Made by a program: the position numbers and the translations under genes. Below, in pieces: positions 13,706 through 26,183 of a stretch of DNA of 64,000 nt. Positions within the stretch are counted from its first letter, which is position 1; each line of letters opens with the position of its first letter. The stretch is from Tetrahymena elliotti 4EA (taxonomy: Eukaryota; Ciliophora; Oligohymenophorea; Hymenostomatida; Tetrahymenidae): assembly GCA_000231825.2 (NCBI GenBank), contig JH720307.1, forward strand, positions 1 to 64,000, given 5' to 3'. The notes beneath the pieces were generated by a model. The model was not told the DNA's origin. It saw only the letters and a program-made list of their open reading frames with translations, and made no database searches.

Positions 13706-14779
13706 ATGCAAGGATTAGAAGCTAGTGATTCTCAGAAATAAAATGAAAATCAACCCTTATTGGTGAGAAGTATTTAGAATTTAAGAGAAAATTTTATCAA
13801 AAATTAGAGCATATTAGGACATCTTTCTTTTAAGTATACTAATTGGTGCAATTTATTAGTAAAAAATAAGGACTAGCCTATTGAACTATAATATCCTAAA
13901 ATCATTGAGAGCTCAAAAAAACATCTGGAATAAATAAGATATATTTACACTAATTCAATAAGAAATTTTCTTATGACTCTTTAAGGAAATGCAGCTTTAC
14001 AGTAGAATACTTTGAATTCAGGCTAAGAAATTTCTTCTTAAAATAATATTAATTAAACTGATCACAATCATAAGAATAACCAAGATATGTGTTAACAGGA
14101 AATCAATTAAGGTGATTAGTAGTAAAATAAATCTGAATCTTCTAAAAAAATTTCAATGGATCATGTTAAGTAGCAGACAACCTTTGATGATTACTTAAAA
14201 TAAATAATAGAGTTTGAATAAAATTTTGATGTGAAAGTTCCTGAATTTTTTAAGGATAGAGATATACACCACTACCGTATGGTAATGTCTAATTATTAAA
14301 TTTCCCTTTTGAAAGTTAATGAAGTTATTGCTGTTAAAAATATGATCGATGTCACTAAAAGTGAGAAGTTTGTGGCAGCTTTATTACTGCTGACTAAATA
14401 GTTAGTTAAGGATATTTTAAAGAGGTATGATTCTATTCAAAAAAATCTCTAAGAAGAAATATTGATTGAAAAGGATATGTAGCAAGTAAAGGAAAAGAAT
14501 TACATATCTTACATAAAATAAATCTAATCCTTTGAACAAAACTTTAGAGTACAGCTTCCTCTTTTCTTTAAAAATAAATAAGATTTTATGAAAAGAGAAT
14601 ACTATGAAAAAAGATTTGGATCTGCTGTTTCAGACACAGATTGTATCAAAATCCATCAAATATACTATAAAGTAAGGAGCTAAAAGGCTATCATAACCAC
14701 CTTATTAATTACTGAAAATTAGTTTTCAGCTATTATTAATAGGGCATAGGCACTTCTTTACCCAGATAAAAAGGAATGA
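13706..14779 (+). CDS. Hypothetical protein with a duplicated C-terminal domain
   Basis: A 357-residue single-exon frame, ATG at 13706 and TGA at 14777-14779. I do not recognise the family. The C-terminal two thirds consist of two copies of a roughly 100-residue unit starting near residues 162 and 268. Each begins with a similar segment (YLKQIIEFEQNFDVKVPEFF and YIKQIQSFEQNFRVQLPLFF), followed by a basic-aromatic stretch, a helix with KVNEV or KVRSQ, and a conserved hydrophobic L-L-LT(K/E)xQ element. The N-terminal 160 residues are polar and Gln/Asn-rich. There is no signal peptide or membrane segment. The duplication shows it is a genuine protein; the function is unknown. Confidence 0.8.
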
Positions 14780-16176
14780 AATCAATTATAATAGATAATA
14801 AAATAAAAAATGATTAAAACTAAATTGGATCATAAATGATATACTTATATTTTTTATATCTATTAGTTACTCTTATATTGATAAAGAGTTAGTATAATTA
14901 TCATTTAAATTGAAATATTTTAGAGTTTTTCAGTTTTTAATTAAATTTATTGTTTATAATTTTAGTTATTAAAACTTATAAAATGTATCTTAAACTTAAT
15001 TTTAATGGTTAACAGTTTTTTCTGAATATATTTTTAAAAAAGAGATTAAATCTTAATTAATTTTTTGTTTTGACAACATTTTAGTCAATTTTGCGATAAT
15101 AATTTTACTCCAAATTATTACTTGAATTCATATTAAAAAAAATAAAGAATAGGTTATATGGATTACAATATTTATTTAGTTTATTTTTAAAACAGGATGC
15201 ACTTCTGTCTTCGAACATGGAAATTTTAAACTCAATATTGTTAATTTAACTATTTCCTAAATTGAAATGATAATAAAATAAATTAAGTATCCTAAATTCT
15301 TTTTGTTAATTTTTCTAATCTTAATAACTTCAAAATTAATAGATTATAAGATATTAATAATTATTTTTTTATTTCAATTAAACTAATATGGGTTTACTAG
15401 CTAGCTCATCAATCTAGGTCAAAAAAATTACTCTTCCAAAAAATAAAAGAAAAATTTAATCAAAAAAAATTGATTCAGTAGATTTTAGTATTTACTACTT
15501 TAGATATTTAATTTTTTAGTAATAGTAAAGACAGAATTCATTAGTTTCTGTATAAAAATCTATTTAATATTAAGAGAATAAGAATAATAAGCATTTTAGG
15601 ATTTTGCTCAGCTTTTTAAGAAGTTAAAATTTTTTAAACTTTTGAATATTTTTGCTAAATTCTATTTAAATGCCTACTGCAGTTTTTTTAATAAGAGTTT
15701 TTTTTGCAATAACTGTTGTTTTTATTGATAAAATTAAAAAAGATGAATTTAATCATATGATGAAAATAATCAGTAAAATTTAGGTTTAGCTTTGAATTTT
15801 TTTCTGTTTATAAAGACTAGCTATTTGAATTAATAATAATATTTTAAGATTATTTCTCAAATAATGAATTAACAAACATTTAGAGATAAATTATGATTTA
15901 ACTATGAAATAATTAATTGATTTGTGTTGATTAATTTATTAATTAAATATCAATAAAATGATTATTTGATTTTCATTTAATAATTAAAATTGTATTTATA
16001 CTATAGGTTATTTATTTTGATCACTTTGGTTATACTTTTAAAATAAGCCTTAAATATATTTATTCTGATTGGTTTCAGATATATCTAACTATGATATTTA
16101 TAAATAGATTTCGACTACTAAACTATATCTTTATAAGCTACCCACCTAGAAAATATAAATTTAGAATAATATTTTA
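14780..16176. other. Intergenic, one doubtful small frame
   Basis: About 1.4 kb of AT-rich sequence. The only item worth listing is the short plus-strand frame at 15388-15645, given separately. No RNA gene is seen. Confidence 0.5.
15388..15645 (+). CDS. Possible 85-aa protein with N-terminal MGLLAS
   Basis: An 85-codon frame whose ATG is followed by GLLASSS, a context compatible with N-myristoylation, then a Lys-rich segment and several Gln codons. No homologue is recognised and the frame is within the length expected by chance under a TGA-only code. It could be a small gene, a fragment of a decayed gene, or noise. Confidence 0.25.
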
Positions 16177-16551
16177 TCATTGCTTTTATAATAGTGATTC
16201 TAATCTTATAAGTTCCAATTTTGTTTCTTTATATTATCTATACTCATTTTCAACAGGCTATATATCTTTATGATACCTTATTCTGCGATTATGGTTTTTG
16301 AAAAAATCAGATTAATAATTGTGTAGCTTATCTCTTAAATCTGCTCTAATTCTTTTTAATTCTTCTATTTACTTTATTACTTAAGCTTGTTATGGATTAT
16401 TTCCTGGGTTCTGTATTTGATTAGAAGTCCCATTCTATTAACGAGATTATTAAATTTATTACTATTATTAAGGCTATGAAGCAGTTCTTGTTCTAACAGG
16501 CTCATCATCATTATCATCGTTAACGCTACCAGCTTATCCTTTCTAAGACAT
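16177..16551 (-). CDS. Mini-protein resembling the FAM13 C-terminal domain
   Basis: A 124-residue frame with ATG at 16551 and TGA at 16179-16177. The first half is Gln-rich and disordered. Residues about 60-124 form a charged helical segment (LKRIRADLRDKLHNYQSDFF, then RRIRYHKDIQPVENEYRQYK) with the same order of elements as the short conserved C-terminal domain of animal FAM13 proteins: basic helix, E/D-F-F, an R-R turn, D-x-x-P-x-x-x-E-Y, and a K-L-x-L-L-x-K-Q end. In animals this domain sits behind a RhoGAP domain; here it stands almost alone. The resemblance is from memory of the family pattern, so an unrelated coiled coil remains possible. The role is unknown. Confidence 0.7.
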
Positions 16552-16706
16552 GAATTGCTTCAACTTCTTATAATACTATGTATTTACAAAATATTTTATT
16601 ATATGCTGAAAAAAACATTCAAATTATTTATTTTGATTAAAATTATAATTTCAGCAAATATAATTGCCACTTTTGAAATAAAATTTTGAAAAGATTACTA
16701 TATATA

Positions 16707-17576
16707 ATGGACGAAGAGGTTCTTTTTCATTCTTTTGCTGTTAATTTTAAGTTAAAATAAATTAATTTATCACATTTTTTTAATTCTTAATTTACTGGAA
16801 ATCTATTGAAATGGGTTTAGAAAGATGCATCATACATTTTTAATTCCTATTTTACTTTCTTCTTTTCAGAAGTCAATTGATCGAGTGTCATATTTTCTAA
16901 ATCACTTCTTGAAACTCTTGATAAATTTAAGTTTAGTCTCTATTGAGCTTCCCTTAATTTATTGGGGCCCTCCTTTTAAATCCAAAGCTCAGGTGTTAAA
17001 GGTTCCTTATTTTGTTCAAAAAGATTATTTCTCTAAATATTTTGTTGCTAAATTTATTGAGAATGAAGAGAAGTGTTTGTGCTTGCTTGATTGCTGCTTG
17101 AATGGGACAAACTTTATTGAGATAAGCTTTATGATGAACTCTATGATTTCAACTAATTTAATTGTTGATTGCTTATTTAATGATTTTGTGATAAAACTTG
17201 AGTCTGCTTTTAAATAAATGGAGATGTTTCTATGTTTTTAGAACTCTATGAGGAAGAAATCTGTAGATTCTAAGAATTCAAAGATGTCAAAGAAGATGAA
17301 ACATTGGATTTCTTTATTTGCTGTGATGAAAAAATTCCCCTAAAATCTTCAATAACTAAAACTTGGCTTGAAGTTGAAAAAAATCTGCCTATTGTATCAG
17401 ATATCAAATCATTAATAATATCGAATTCCATTGAGAATTACAATTTTTTGTTTATTGATAGCTTGCTAATTGATAATCTTATTAAACTAAAAAATTAAAT
17501 TTTTTAATTACTTATTTCTTTAAATCAAAAATTTGATTTATTAAATTCCACTTTTTTTTTGAAAGTTGATCAATGA
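16707..17576 (+). CDS. Unrecognised gene in two or three frames (introns or frameshift)
   Basis: Open frame segments follow one another on the plus strand. They are ATG 16707 to about 16814, then 16870 to about 17200 (part of a 130-codon stretch with no TAA/TAG Gln codon at all), then about 17202 to TGA 17574-17576 in a third position. A GT...TTTTCAG segment at 16815-16869 (55 nt) joins the first two in phase. The second change, near 17200-17266, needs either an intron (for example 17202-17266, 65 nt) or a frameshift. The middle part reads well as protein (KVPYFVQKDYFSKYFVAKFI) and contains Cys-rich and hydrophobic patches. Codon use without TAA/TAG differs from the neighbours. The family is not recognised; it could be a decaying gene. 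Confidence 0.4.
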
Positions 17577-18791
17577 AATTTGTTTCAATCATTTTTTATC
17601 TTTGAATTTTCTTACTTCAATTTTAATTACAAATTTTGCATTTATCTTATAAACCAACCTTATTACTGCTTATTATTTATTTAAATAGCATAGCTATAAA
17701 TCTATCATAGTCTTTTTTTTTTATCTAAGTATTTTGAAATTTGAAATTAAAAATTCCTTCTTTAAAATTTTGTATTGGATTATAAAATGTTTTAATGACC
17801 TTTAATGATAATTTATTGATTTATTATTTGCTTAAAACAAAACACATTAAAAAAGAGTAAATAAGCTAGTAAGTTTTGATTAAACATCTTTATTTTCAAT
17901 AATGAGAACAATAACAAATTTATGTTGAAAAGATGAATGAAAAATATGTTTATTGGGTGAGTTATATAAAGAGAAAATAGAAGTAGGAGAGGATAAAAAA
18001 TTTAAAGAAGTAGATACAGGATGTACTAGTTAGTATATAGATATCATTTTAACTATATAGCAATATTTAATTTTTATATATTCTTATTATAATGATTCAT
18101 ATTTAAAATTCGATAATTCTTTAGCAACTAAAGTTAGATAGATTCTAGATGTTATTTTGGATGTTTTATAGTAGTAATTAAAAAGATTAACAATAATGTA
18201 TTTAAATGCTTTTTTCAACGCGATTAATAAACATTATAGTATTCATTTAATAAGTAAATATAAATCTAAGTAGGAAAGCTACTAAAGAATATGGCTATGC
18301 ATTTTTAACATACTTCACTTTATTATTTTTCTAAGCTATATACTTTAATAATATTCTTCATTTGTAGATTGCTTTAATTTTTATGATTTATTGATTGAAT
18401 GTTTATATAAGGATGTGTGTGGGAGGATGGATTAATTAAATTCTTCAGCACTTTTCGTCATCATAACTCCTAAATTATTGATAAAATATTGTTTAATTAA
18501 TTTAATATTCAAATTATGAAATATTATTATTAAAGTGTCTATTTCTTTCTCAAAAAGTTAAATTTATTTTTATCATTATTTTTTTTAAGGTGTTTTTATT
18601 AGATGGTTTAATTCTTAAATTTTGTAAAGAATTAAAAAAACTAGAACATTTTGTAAGAGGTAGATAGAGAGAGAGAAAGAGTGTTTTATTGAATTTTTTT
18701 ATTTATTTTTGTTTTATTATCCTTTATTTGCTTTTTTCTTAACTATCAATCAGTCTTAATTTAACATGAATTAGCTTTATTTGAATTTATA
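17577..18791. other. Intergenic, no gene supported
   Basis: AT-rich sequence with a long TGA-free stretch at 17941-18519 on the plus strand. That stretch lacks an early ATG and is not longer than chance allows. A GA-repeat (agagagagagaaagag) lies near 18,667-18,682. Confidence 0.5.
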
Positions 18792-19879
18792 TCATCTCCT
18801 TAAAGAAATTTCAAAGTTGATATTTATTCTGCAAAAATATTTGTAAAAATTTTTAAGAAAGTACCATAAGAAAGCCTTGGGACCTCTACCTTGAGATCTT
18901 TTACAGAATTCAGCATCATTAAAGGGTCTTCCCTATTATTTCAAAGTAAGATTTATTATAATTTATGCAAGAATTTATGAAGATATTTAGAGCAATAAAT
19001 TTAATCTATTTATTAATTTGTTTGTTTGTTATGTTTTTACCTTTTTAGTAGCAGAGGAAAGCATAGATAAAATAGATAAGCAAACAGAAGAAACAGTCAA
19101 GGCAGCACTCCATTCTATTTTTATAAAAATGTGCAATCAATAAAAGTAAATTCATATTTTTAATTTTGAATAAAGCAAGACTAATGCTATGGTTTTTCTT
19201 TTTGCATTTAGCATAGCTTGAGAGTTGAATGAAAACTTTAAAATAAAGTGATTGTTTACCATCATATAAAATTGATAAACAGATAAATCCATTTGAATAA
19301 ATATGCTCGTGGTCAGGGATTTTACCAATAAAAATAACCTTTTAAGAGTTTATTAAATAAATAAAGTTAATTATAAAATTGAAATGTCTAATGCTTTGAT
19401 AGATCATTGATCATCGATGAGAATATTCTTGTTATGTATTAAGAATATTCCCAATCGCGTCTTTTCTAGCTAAATTTAAAAATCAATCTATTCACCTCAG
19501 GAGATTCAATGGGCTGTTTTAATTTAAAAAGAAATTGTTTTAAAAATATTTTTTGTAGATGAATAAATCATTTTACGTATTCAGGAGAGAACTTGAATTA
19601 TAATCTATTTTAAGAAAAAAATAATTTATTATGTAATTTAACTCATTCAAAAACTTAAAATTTGCTATTTTTTGCAGCAAAAATTGCCACCTCACTCTGA
19701 AATATAAAAAATGCTTACTTGAATTTTTCGCCTTGGAAAACGGTCCCTTAGGCTGCAGTGAATTCAACATGCCAGAGTTTCAAGTCGTTGTTGGGTAAAG
19801 TAACGTGAAATTAATCTTTATAATTTTTTTGCATAGCCTCCAAATCCTTTTGGAGTCTCTTGGTCATTCTTGCTTCCAT
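18792..19879 (-). CDS. UBE2W: Ubiquitin-conjugating enzyme E2 W homologue, six exons
   Basis: Six exons join in phase to 166 residues: 19719-19879, 19577-19604, 19496-19513, 19260-19338, 19041-19114 and 18792-18932. Every intron is GT...AG (114, 63, 157, 145 and 108 nt). The product has the UBC fold of UBE2W: TKRLQKDLEAMQKNY at the start, EFTAAQGTVFQGEKF, then FSPEYPIESPEV. The diagnostic E2W active-site line is HEHIYSNGFICLSIL, with catalytic Cys at residue 89, followed by WSAALTVSSVCLSILSMLSS. Like known UBE2W it has a Tyr-Ser-Asn-Gly in place of the canonical HPN. UBE2W is known to attach ubiquitin to the alpha-amino group of protein N-termini. After FLWYF a basic 21-residue tail departs from the animal protein. 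Exon 3 is only 18 nt. Confidence 0.95.
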
Positions 19880-21333
19880 CTTATTAACCTTTTTTGCTTT
19901 ATTTGTTTGTTTTTTGTTTAAAATTTACTAGCTTTTACCTGTAAATATTTCTTTATTTTAATTTTTGTTTATTTTTAAAATTATGTTTTTCTTTCAAATA
20001 GTTTTTTACTTTTATTAACTAATTCAGAAACAATTAGTGATTCATTTATTGATCAAGCTCTATCAAACAGGCTAACAAACACACAAACAAGATAGAATAG
20101 CAAAATTATCATTCAATAATTGATTATTCCAGATAAATAGAAAACACTAAAAAAACAAGAAACTGATCAAATAAATTATTTATTAGAAACACTAAAAAAA
20201 ATTTTGTGATTGATCATTTTATTTCTTCAAAAAAGACTTTATAATCTCATGATATTTTTTGGCTTTTTCTTTTATTTTTTCAATGATCAAGTTTTTATTT
20301 CCTCCCTTTTTTCTTCATCCGCATTTATTGTTTTTCTTTCTCTCTTGACTTTTCTACAAAATTTGCATATTTCACTTAATAATTAATTCGAAACTGATTG
20401 GATTTACTTTATTGTTATACACATTTAGTAAGAGTAAAAAGGGGATTTTTTATTAGAAATACTAATTTCTTGTTTCTTTTTTTTTCCCCTGCTTCCTTCC
20501 TTTCCCTGCTTAATTTTTCGTCAGCCTCTATTTTTAACAACACATCAGGAAAAGAAATTTGAGTGTTTTGAACACACTTTGTTCAAAATAAATAAATAAA
20601 TTATTTTTTAATTCAAAAAAAGTAATCTTTCTATTTCAATAATAAATGTTTAATTATTTATTTTTAAAATGTTTTCAAATAATAATCATTCAATATTTTT
20701 TTTGGATTTACTTGTCTAAAATTTTTAATTTTGATTTGTAATCTACTTAGACAAGCAGAGATTATTCCTTTTTTTTCAAAAATATTTGTTAAATATTTAA
20801 TAACAAAGTGAATTAAATACATTATTATTAATGTAAGATTTTTTATCAGAAAAACAACTAAAATTAAAAAAAAATTTAAGCAAGTTATATTGTAATATTA
20901 GTTAGGGCTAAATAAAATACACAAAATTGTTGAGAAAAATCTTATTTTTCAGATATTAGGAAAAAACTTTAAACTTGAATTGATATTATAAATAATTTAA
21001 TGAAAGAATTATTTTAAGCTTTAAAAGATGCTCCTCAGCATGTTAAGTATTTTTACAATAACCATTTATTTTTTTGATTATCAAAAGTAATTAATATGGA
21101 AAAAAATAATCACATTATTTATTTACAAAAAACATAATGGGTTTACACTATTACTGTGAATATGAGTAAGAATAACAAAGAATGATAGAATAAATACCAA
21201 AAATCTAACTTGATTATAACTTGAATAATTGAATATTATATAGCTATAATAATATTAACAATTAGATTAACAGTTTATAGATAATTTATTCAATAATTAA
21301 TATTATTCAAAATTTTGTTAATGTAATTATATT
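19880..21333. other. Divergent intergenic region
   Basis: About 1.45 kb between the minus-strand E2 gene and the first plus-strand transporter, rich in T- and A-runs. No coding frame or RNA gene is recognised; it should contain both promoters. Confidence 0.55.
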
Positions 21334-22919
21334 ATGAAAAAGACAAAACTTTTCAAAAATGCTAAATATAAAAACAGATCTGTGATAAGAAGAATTAAAT
21401 CCTCTATTATTTCTACTTAATAAATAGTTAATTTTAATGGATATATTACTAGCGGTCCTCTTTTGTAGAATAAACAGATGATGAAAGTTCGTGGAAAACA
21501 CTTTCTAGTAGCAATTTCATTAGCATTTTTACTAATAAACTTCATTTATACGCATTAGAGCCTTTTATTATCATTTATAGCCAGTGATATAGTCTCACCC
21601 TCTGCTAAGAATATTGATATTGGTTCTTTTTCACTATACTGTAATATGTCTAATATATTAATTCCTTTATTGCTTGGGTACTTAAGTGACTATATTTCAA
21701 TTGGATACCTCTTAATGATCACATTAGTAGCTAATTTTTTCTCAAATATTATGCTTTCAATATTTCTGATTTATGGAGATGTTGGATAGTATCTTCTGAT
21801 GTAAATCCTTTGGCAAATAGCTAATGAAGGGATTCAAAATGCTTGTTTTAACTTACTATACGAATATTCAAATATTACTAAGCAATAAACACTTTATTAC
21901 TCTATTTTTACAATTATTGGATTTTGCATACCTAGATCTCTACCTTTAATTTCTGATTTTTTTTTAAGTTAAGCTGATAGCGACTACATCCAATAAATGA
22001 TAAACTATAAAAATTACTATTCATACTTTTACATAGTACTTAACATAATCTCAACTTCCTTTTTATTATATGTAGCTATAAAGAATGAAAGGAAAGAATT
22101 AGAAGAATTTCTACTGGATATGAAGTATTACATGGTTAGAATTTCTCCAGCTTAAAAACCTAACTTCTTATAAGCAGTATAAAAAATCGTAAGATAAAAT
22201 AAATCTTTGATGAAATAATTCTTTTTTAGTGCTGTATTAGTAGGCACATGTTCAGTGTTATAACAGTCTAAATTTTACTCTAGTATCCTTCAAACTAAAA
22301 ATATTGAATATACATATCATCCATATCTATTTTCTAAAAGTAAATTTATCTAAAATAATCTTAAATTAAATAGTTTTATAATATTTATTATATAGTAGGC
22401 TAGATCTCAAGTGCACTAATTCTACTGCCTTTTGGTAAAAAAGTAGATCAATCATAGTCTGAAAAGCTTAAACTTAAAATTTTCTAATTCTGTTTCATAT
22501 TTTTAGCAATCATATATGCCCTCTTACAAATAATTAATTTGATAGATGACTCTCTAATAGTATTTATTTACTTAGGAATATTAGCAAGTATTTCAGGAAT
22601 ATGCTATTATTTCAATTTTATGACAATTATGGGAACAATTTATTTAAAAAGTGGTTATTTATCAAGAGGTATGGGATTTGGAGTATTTTCTTGTTGCTAC
22701 AACCTATCTAATACTATTAGCTAATATATACTTTACTATTTACATTTTGATCAGATATTCATATTTTCTATTATTTTATTCTTTATTGTTGCAATAGTTG
22801 GTTCATTTCATTACTATCATCAACTTAAGAAATATAATAATTTAGATACACTAAACATACCATAGATAAACTCAATCGATGTATCTTTATCTAATCGACC
22901 ATCCAACACATCAAATTGA
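21334..22919 (+). CDS. Major-facilitator-like membrane transporter, copy 1
   Basis: Two exons, 21334-22339 and 22396-22919, give 509 residues. The 56-nt intron (GTAAAT...ATATAG) interrupts a codon after its first base. After a basic N-terminal tail of about 50 residues there are about twelve hydrophobic segments in two halves separated by a charged loop (KNERKELEEFL). The loop between helices 2 and 3 carries GYLSDYISIGY, which fits the MFS signature G-x-L-(S/A)-D. A conserved NEGIQNA motif and, late in the protein, a SRGMGFGVFSC motif are shared with the next gene. The substrate cannot be told from sequence. A second ATG at 21478 could be an internal start just before the first helix. It is a tandem paralogue of the gene at 24.3 kb. 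Confidence 0.85.
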
Positions 22920-24310
22920 TTTATCTAAATTAAAAACTAACCAATACTATTATTTTAAAAATTAAACCATTATATTAAATAACAAATTAATCAAAAATCT
23001 ATTAAAATACTATCTCTGTATAGATTCTAATAATGCCTCAAATGTAATAAATTATTTTATTTTTGTATCAAAATTTTAAAAATATTCTAATAAAACCTAA
23101 TTAAATTGTCTTTTCCTTTAATAAAACTAATTATTTTTCCAAGCTATAAAAGTAGTTTGATAAATAAATAACAACTCAGCACTTTAATTCTATAGATGTA
23201 GCATTTTAAAAATATCAACAAAAATTTATTATATTTTTGAATTTAATAATTTTTAAAAATATTTCATGTACTAAAATCAGTAAGTAAATCCTTCCAAAAA
23301 AATTTCTACAATAAAACTGAAAATTTTTTGTTAAATTGAAAATAATTTTTAATAAAAAAATGCTTAGAAATAATAATTAACTCTTCTGATTTTTCTATTA
23401 ACATAAATTTTAAATTGTTTTATTTATTTCTTTATTTAATTTTTTTTGTGATTTGAATTTTTTTATTTTTTGATGGTCACTCATTGACCAAAAATTATCT
23501 AAGTTTTAATTTTTAATAGCAATTTTAATCATTGTTAAAAATTATTATCACATCTAATTAATTTCTGAAAATCTTTTTGATCTAAATAAAATTTAGACTT
23601 TCAATATGTTAGATTACCTAAATTAATAATTTAAACGTCTCCTAAAGTTTAACACAATTTTATGATATTGATGGATGATTTCAAAAATTTTTTTTATTGA
23701 AAAATTATTTTCTTCTTTAGAAAAGTTTGTTTAAAAATCAATGAAACAAGAAAATTAATTTTAATAGGAAACACTGTATAATTTAATAGGAAATTATGGA
23801 AAATTTTTAATAGACTCGCAACTATAAGGTTTTTACTAAAGTAGATCATTTTATTTTTAATCAAATTTAGAGATAAAGTAGTAAAATCTTATGTTTACTC
23901 ATGTTAAATTAACAGATTATTAATTCTTTTAAATAATCTTAAAGATAAGTGTAAAGTGATGCAAACTTGAAATTTCAATTAGATGGATCAGTATTTTTTG
24001 AATTTTTAAAGAATAAATGAAATAAAAATCCAAATTAGTAATTAATAAATAATGTTACAATTATTTTCATATTTGGTACAAAATTATTTTTTAAATGACA
24101 TCAAACTTTTAAGAGAGAGTTATGAATAATTAGGAGATGAGTGTATAATATGATGTAATTACAATAATTGATCAATTTTTAGTTTTCATTTTATAAAAAT
24201 AGTAAGATCTTTTGTCTGATAAAAAAAATTAATATTCTTATGTGTATGTAAGTATTTTAATTATTATTTAATTACATAAAAGAACCCAAACACTTTCTAA
24301 AAATAAAAAA
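22920..24310. other. Intergenic between tandem transporters
   Basis: About 1.4 kb, extremely AT-rich, with no frame that resembles either neighbour. It probably holds the promoter of the second transporter. Confidence 0.55.
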
Positions 24311-25815
24311 ATGAAAAAATTAAAAAATTCTACACTTTATCATAGCTTAAGCGATTTTATTCATACAGGGCCTCGATTCAAAGATACTGAAAGTATTTCA
24401 TAGAATAGATTTACATTTCTCATATTACTTTCTGTTGCCATGGGATTTATAAACTATATTAACGCTGATAGGGCGGTTTAAATCTAAAATGGTATTTATC
24501 CAAAATCGAGTGATGAAAACTAAAATAGCCATTAAATAGATTTTGATTGGATTGAATTTTGGTGCAATTTACCAAATTGCTTTTTTACACCTTTAATACT
24601 TGGATATTTGAGTGATTTTATATCAATTCAGTATCTCCTAAACTTTACTTCCTTAGTTATGCTTATTTCAACAATCTTTCTTTATCTTTACTATTGCTAT
24701 GGTTATGCTTAAATCTATGTTTTATCTAGAATTTTTTTCTCTATTTCTAATGAAGGTTTATAAAATGCTACTTTCAATTTAGTTTATGAGTACTCTAATA
24801 TGTATAAATGTGAATCAAAATATTTTTCTCTTCACTCTATTTTTGCCTACAATATTCAAAGATTATTACCTTACATTTTCACTTTAATATACGATGAATC
24901 ACCAAGTACTAAAGAAGCAATTTATAGCAATCAGCCTGCATTTTATAGCTAATATTTAATAGTTAACATAATATCATGCTTAATTATGTCATTTATAAAC
25001 AAAAAAAATTAAATTAAAGAAAGAAATGAAGAATAACTTGACCAAAGTTTTTTAGTTGCTAGATTTGCTCCATAACAGAAATTAAGCTTCTTCTAAGCAT
25101 TACGCTATATCATTTAATACAATACATTCTTTAGTATATAATGTTTAATTGGAGGTATGGCTTTATTTTTTACATCATTTTACTTCTAAAGTAATGGATT
25201 AATTAATGCAATACTCAAGTTTTAAGGTTCTGAACTCTATTTGGATATCAATTTTTCTACAAAGGGTACAAATTATTTTACTTTATTTAAATTAAACAAA
25301 TAATTTAATATTTAAAAGGTTTTACACAAATATCTGCCATTTTATTTCTTTACTTTATTGGAAAAAGAATGGATGATTATGGAAAAAAGTTTAAGTTTTA
25401 TTTATTTTGGTACTGCATTATTGGATTACTGATTCTTAACATATTTCTAAACTTATTATATTTTTTCTCTAGCAAAATAATTATAAATATAATTATTTAC
25501 ACATTCCTATTCTTTATTGGACTATAATATTACTGCTCTTTTATGGCTATGAACTCCATCATATTTTGGTATAACTAATGGTTCTAAAGAGGAATGGGGT
25601 ATGGATTGTTTTCATGCTCTTTTAATACTTTTTCAAGTTTCGGTTTTCTAATATCATTTTATTTGGCAGAAGAATATGCAATAATTATAAGTCTAATTCA
25701 AATTTTTTTGATAATAATTATTATAGTTTTCTTCAAATATTTTCAAATAAACTAAATCAAAATAAAAAAAGAAGCTACTTTAATTATGTAACACTAATTA
25801 GATTAAAGCTAGTGA
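24311..25815 (+). CDS. Major-facilitator-like membrane transporter, copy 2
   Basis: Exons 24311-25265 and 25319-25815 give 483 residues; the intron is 53 nt (GTACAA...TAAAAG) and falls at the equivalent position and phase to the intron of copy 1. About twelve hydrophobic segments are seen, with GYLSDFISIQY between helices 2 and 3 and ISNEGLQNATFNLVYEYSN matching the NEGIQNA region of copy 1. The late motif is RGMGYGLFSC. The N-terminal tail is shorter and the first extracellular loop longer than in copy 1. Head-to-tail arrangement, shared motifs and shared intron show local duplication. The substrate is unknown. Confidence 0.85.
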
Positions 25816-26183
25816 TAAGATTAAAATATTTCTAAATAAGTTTATTCTCGTGTTTTTGTTTTTATTTAATCTATGTTGAGATACTGTTTAAAGACCTCAT
25901 TCTATATTCGTTTTTTTAAGTTAATTTGATTTTTTGAAATAAGAAATCAAATTATATCAGAAACATTAAATTTACAAAGTAGTACTTTTTGATAGATTTC
26001 ATCAAGAAATCTGCAAAATTAATGTAAATTTTTAATTTCTGATAAAATATTACTATCTTATCTATCTATATTTTTATTAAAAAATTATTCATAAATATTC
26101 CCTTAAAATAAGGTAAAAATTAGCCAAAAGAATTAATAATAAATAAAATAAATCCAAAACAAATCATATCTATAAAAATAAAA
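25816..26183. other. Short intergenic region
   Basis: About 370 bp of AT-rich sequence between same-strand genes; nothing specific is visible. Confidence 0.5.

Noticed and set aside
17941..18519. A 193-codon TGA-free plus-strand frame with partly protein-like sequence
   Set aside because: No ATG near its start, no family resemblance, no convincing splice sites, and frames this long are expected by chance when TGA is the only stop.
18870..18945. A possible small RNA or plus-strand ribosomal-protein-like exon with a GTAAG donor
   Set aside because: The same bases encode the last exon of the minus-strand UBE2W gene, which explains the conservation-like sequence; the donor is coincidental.
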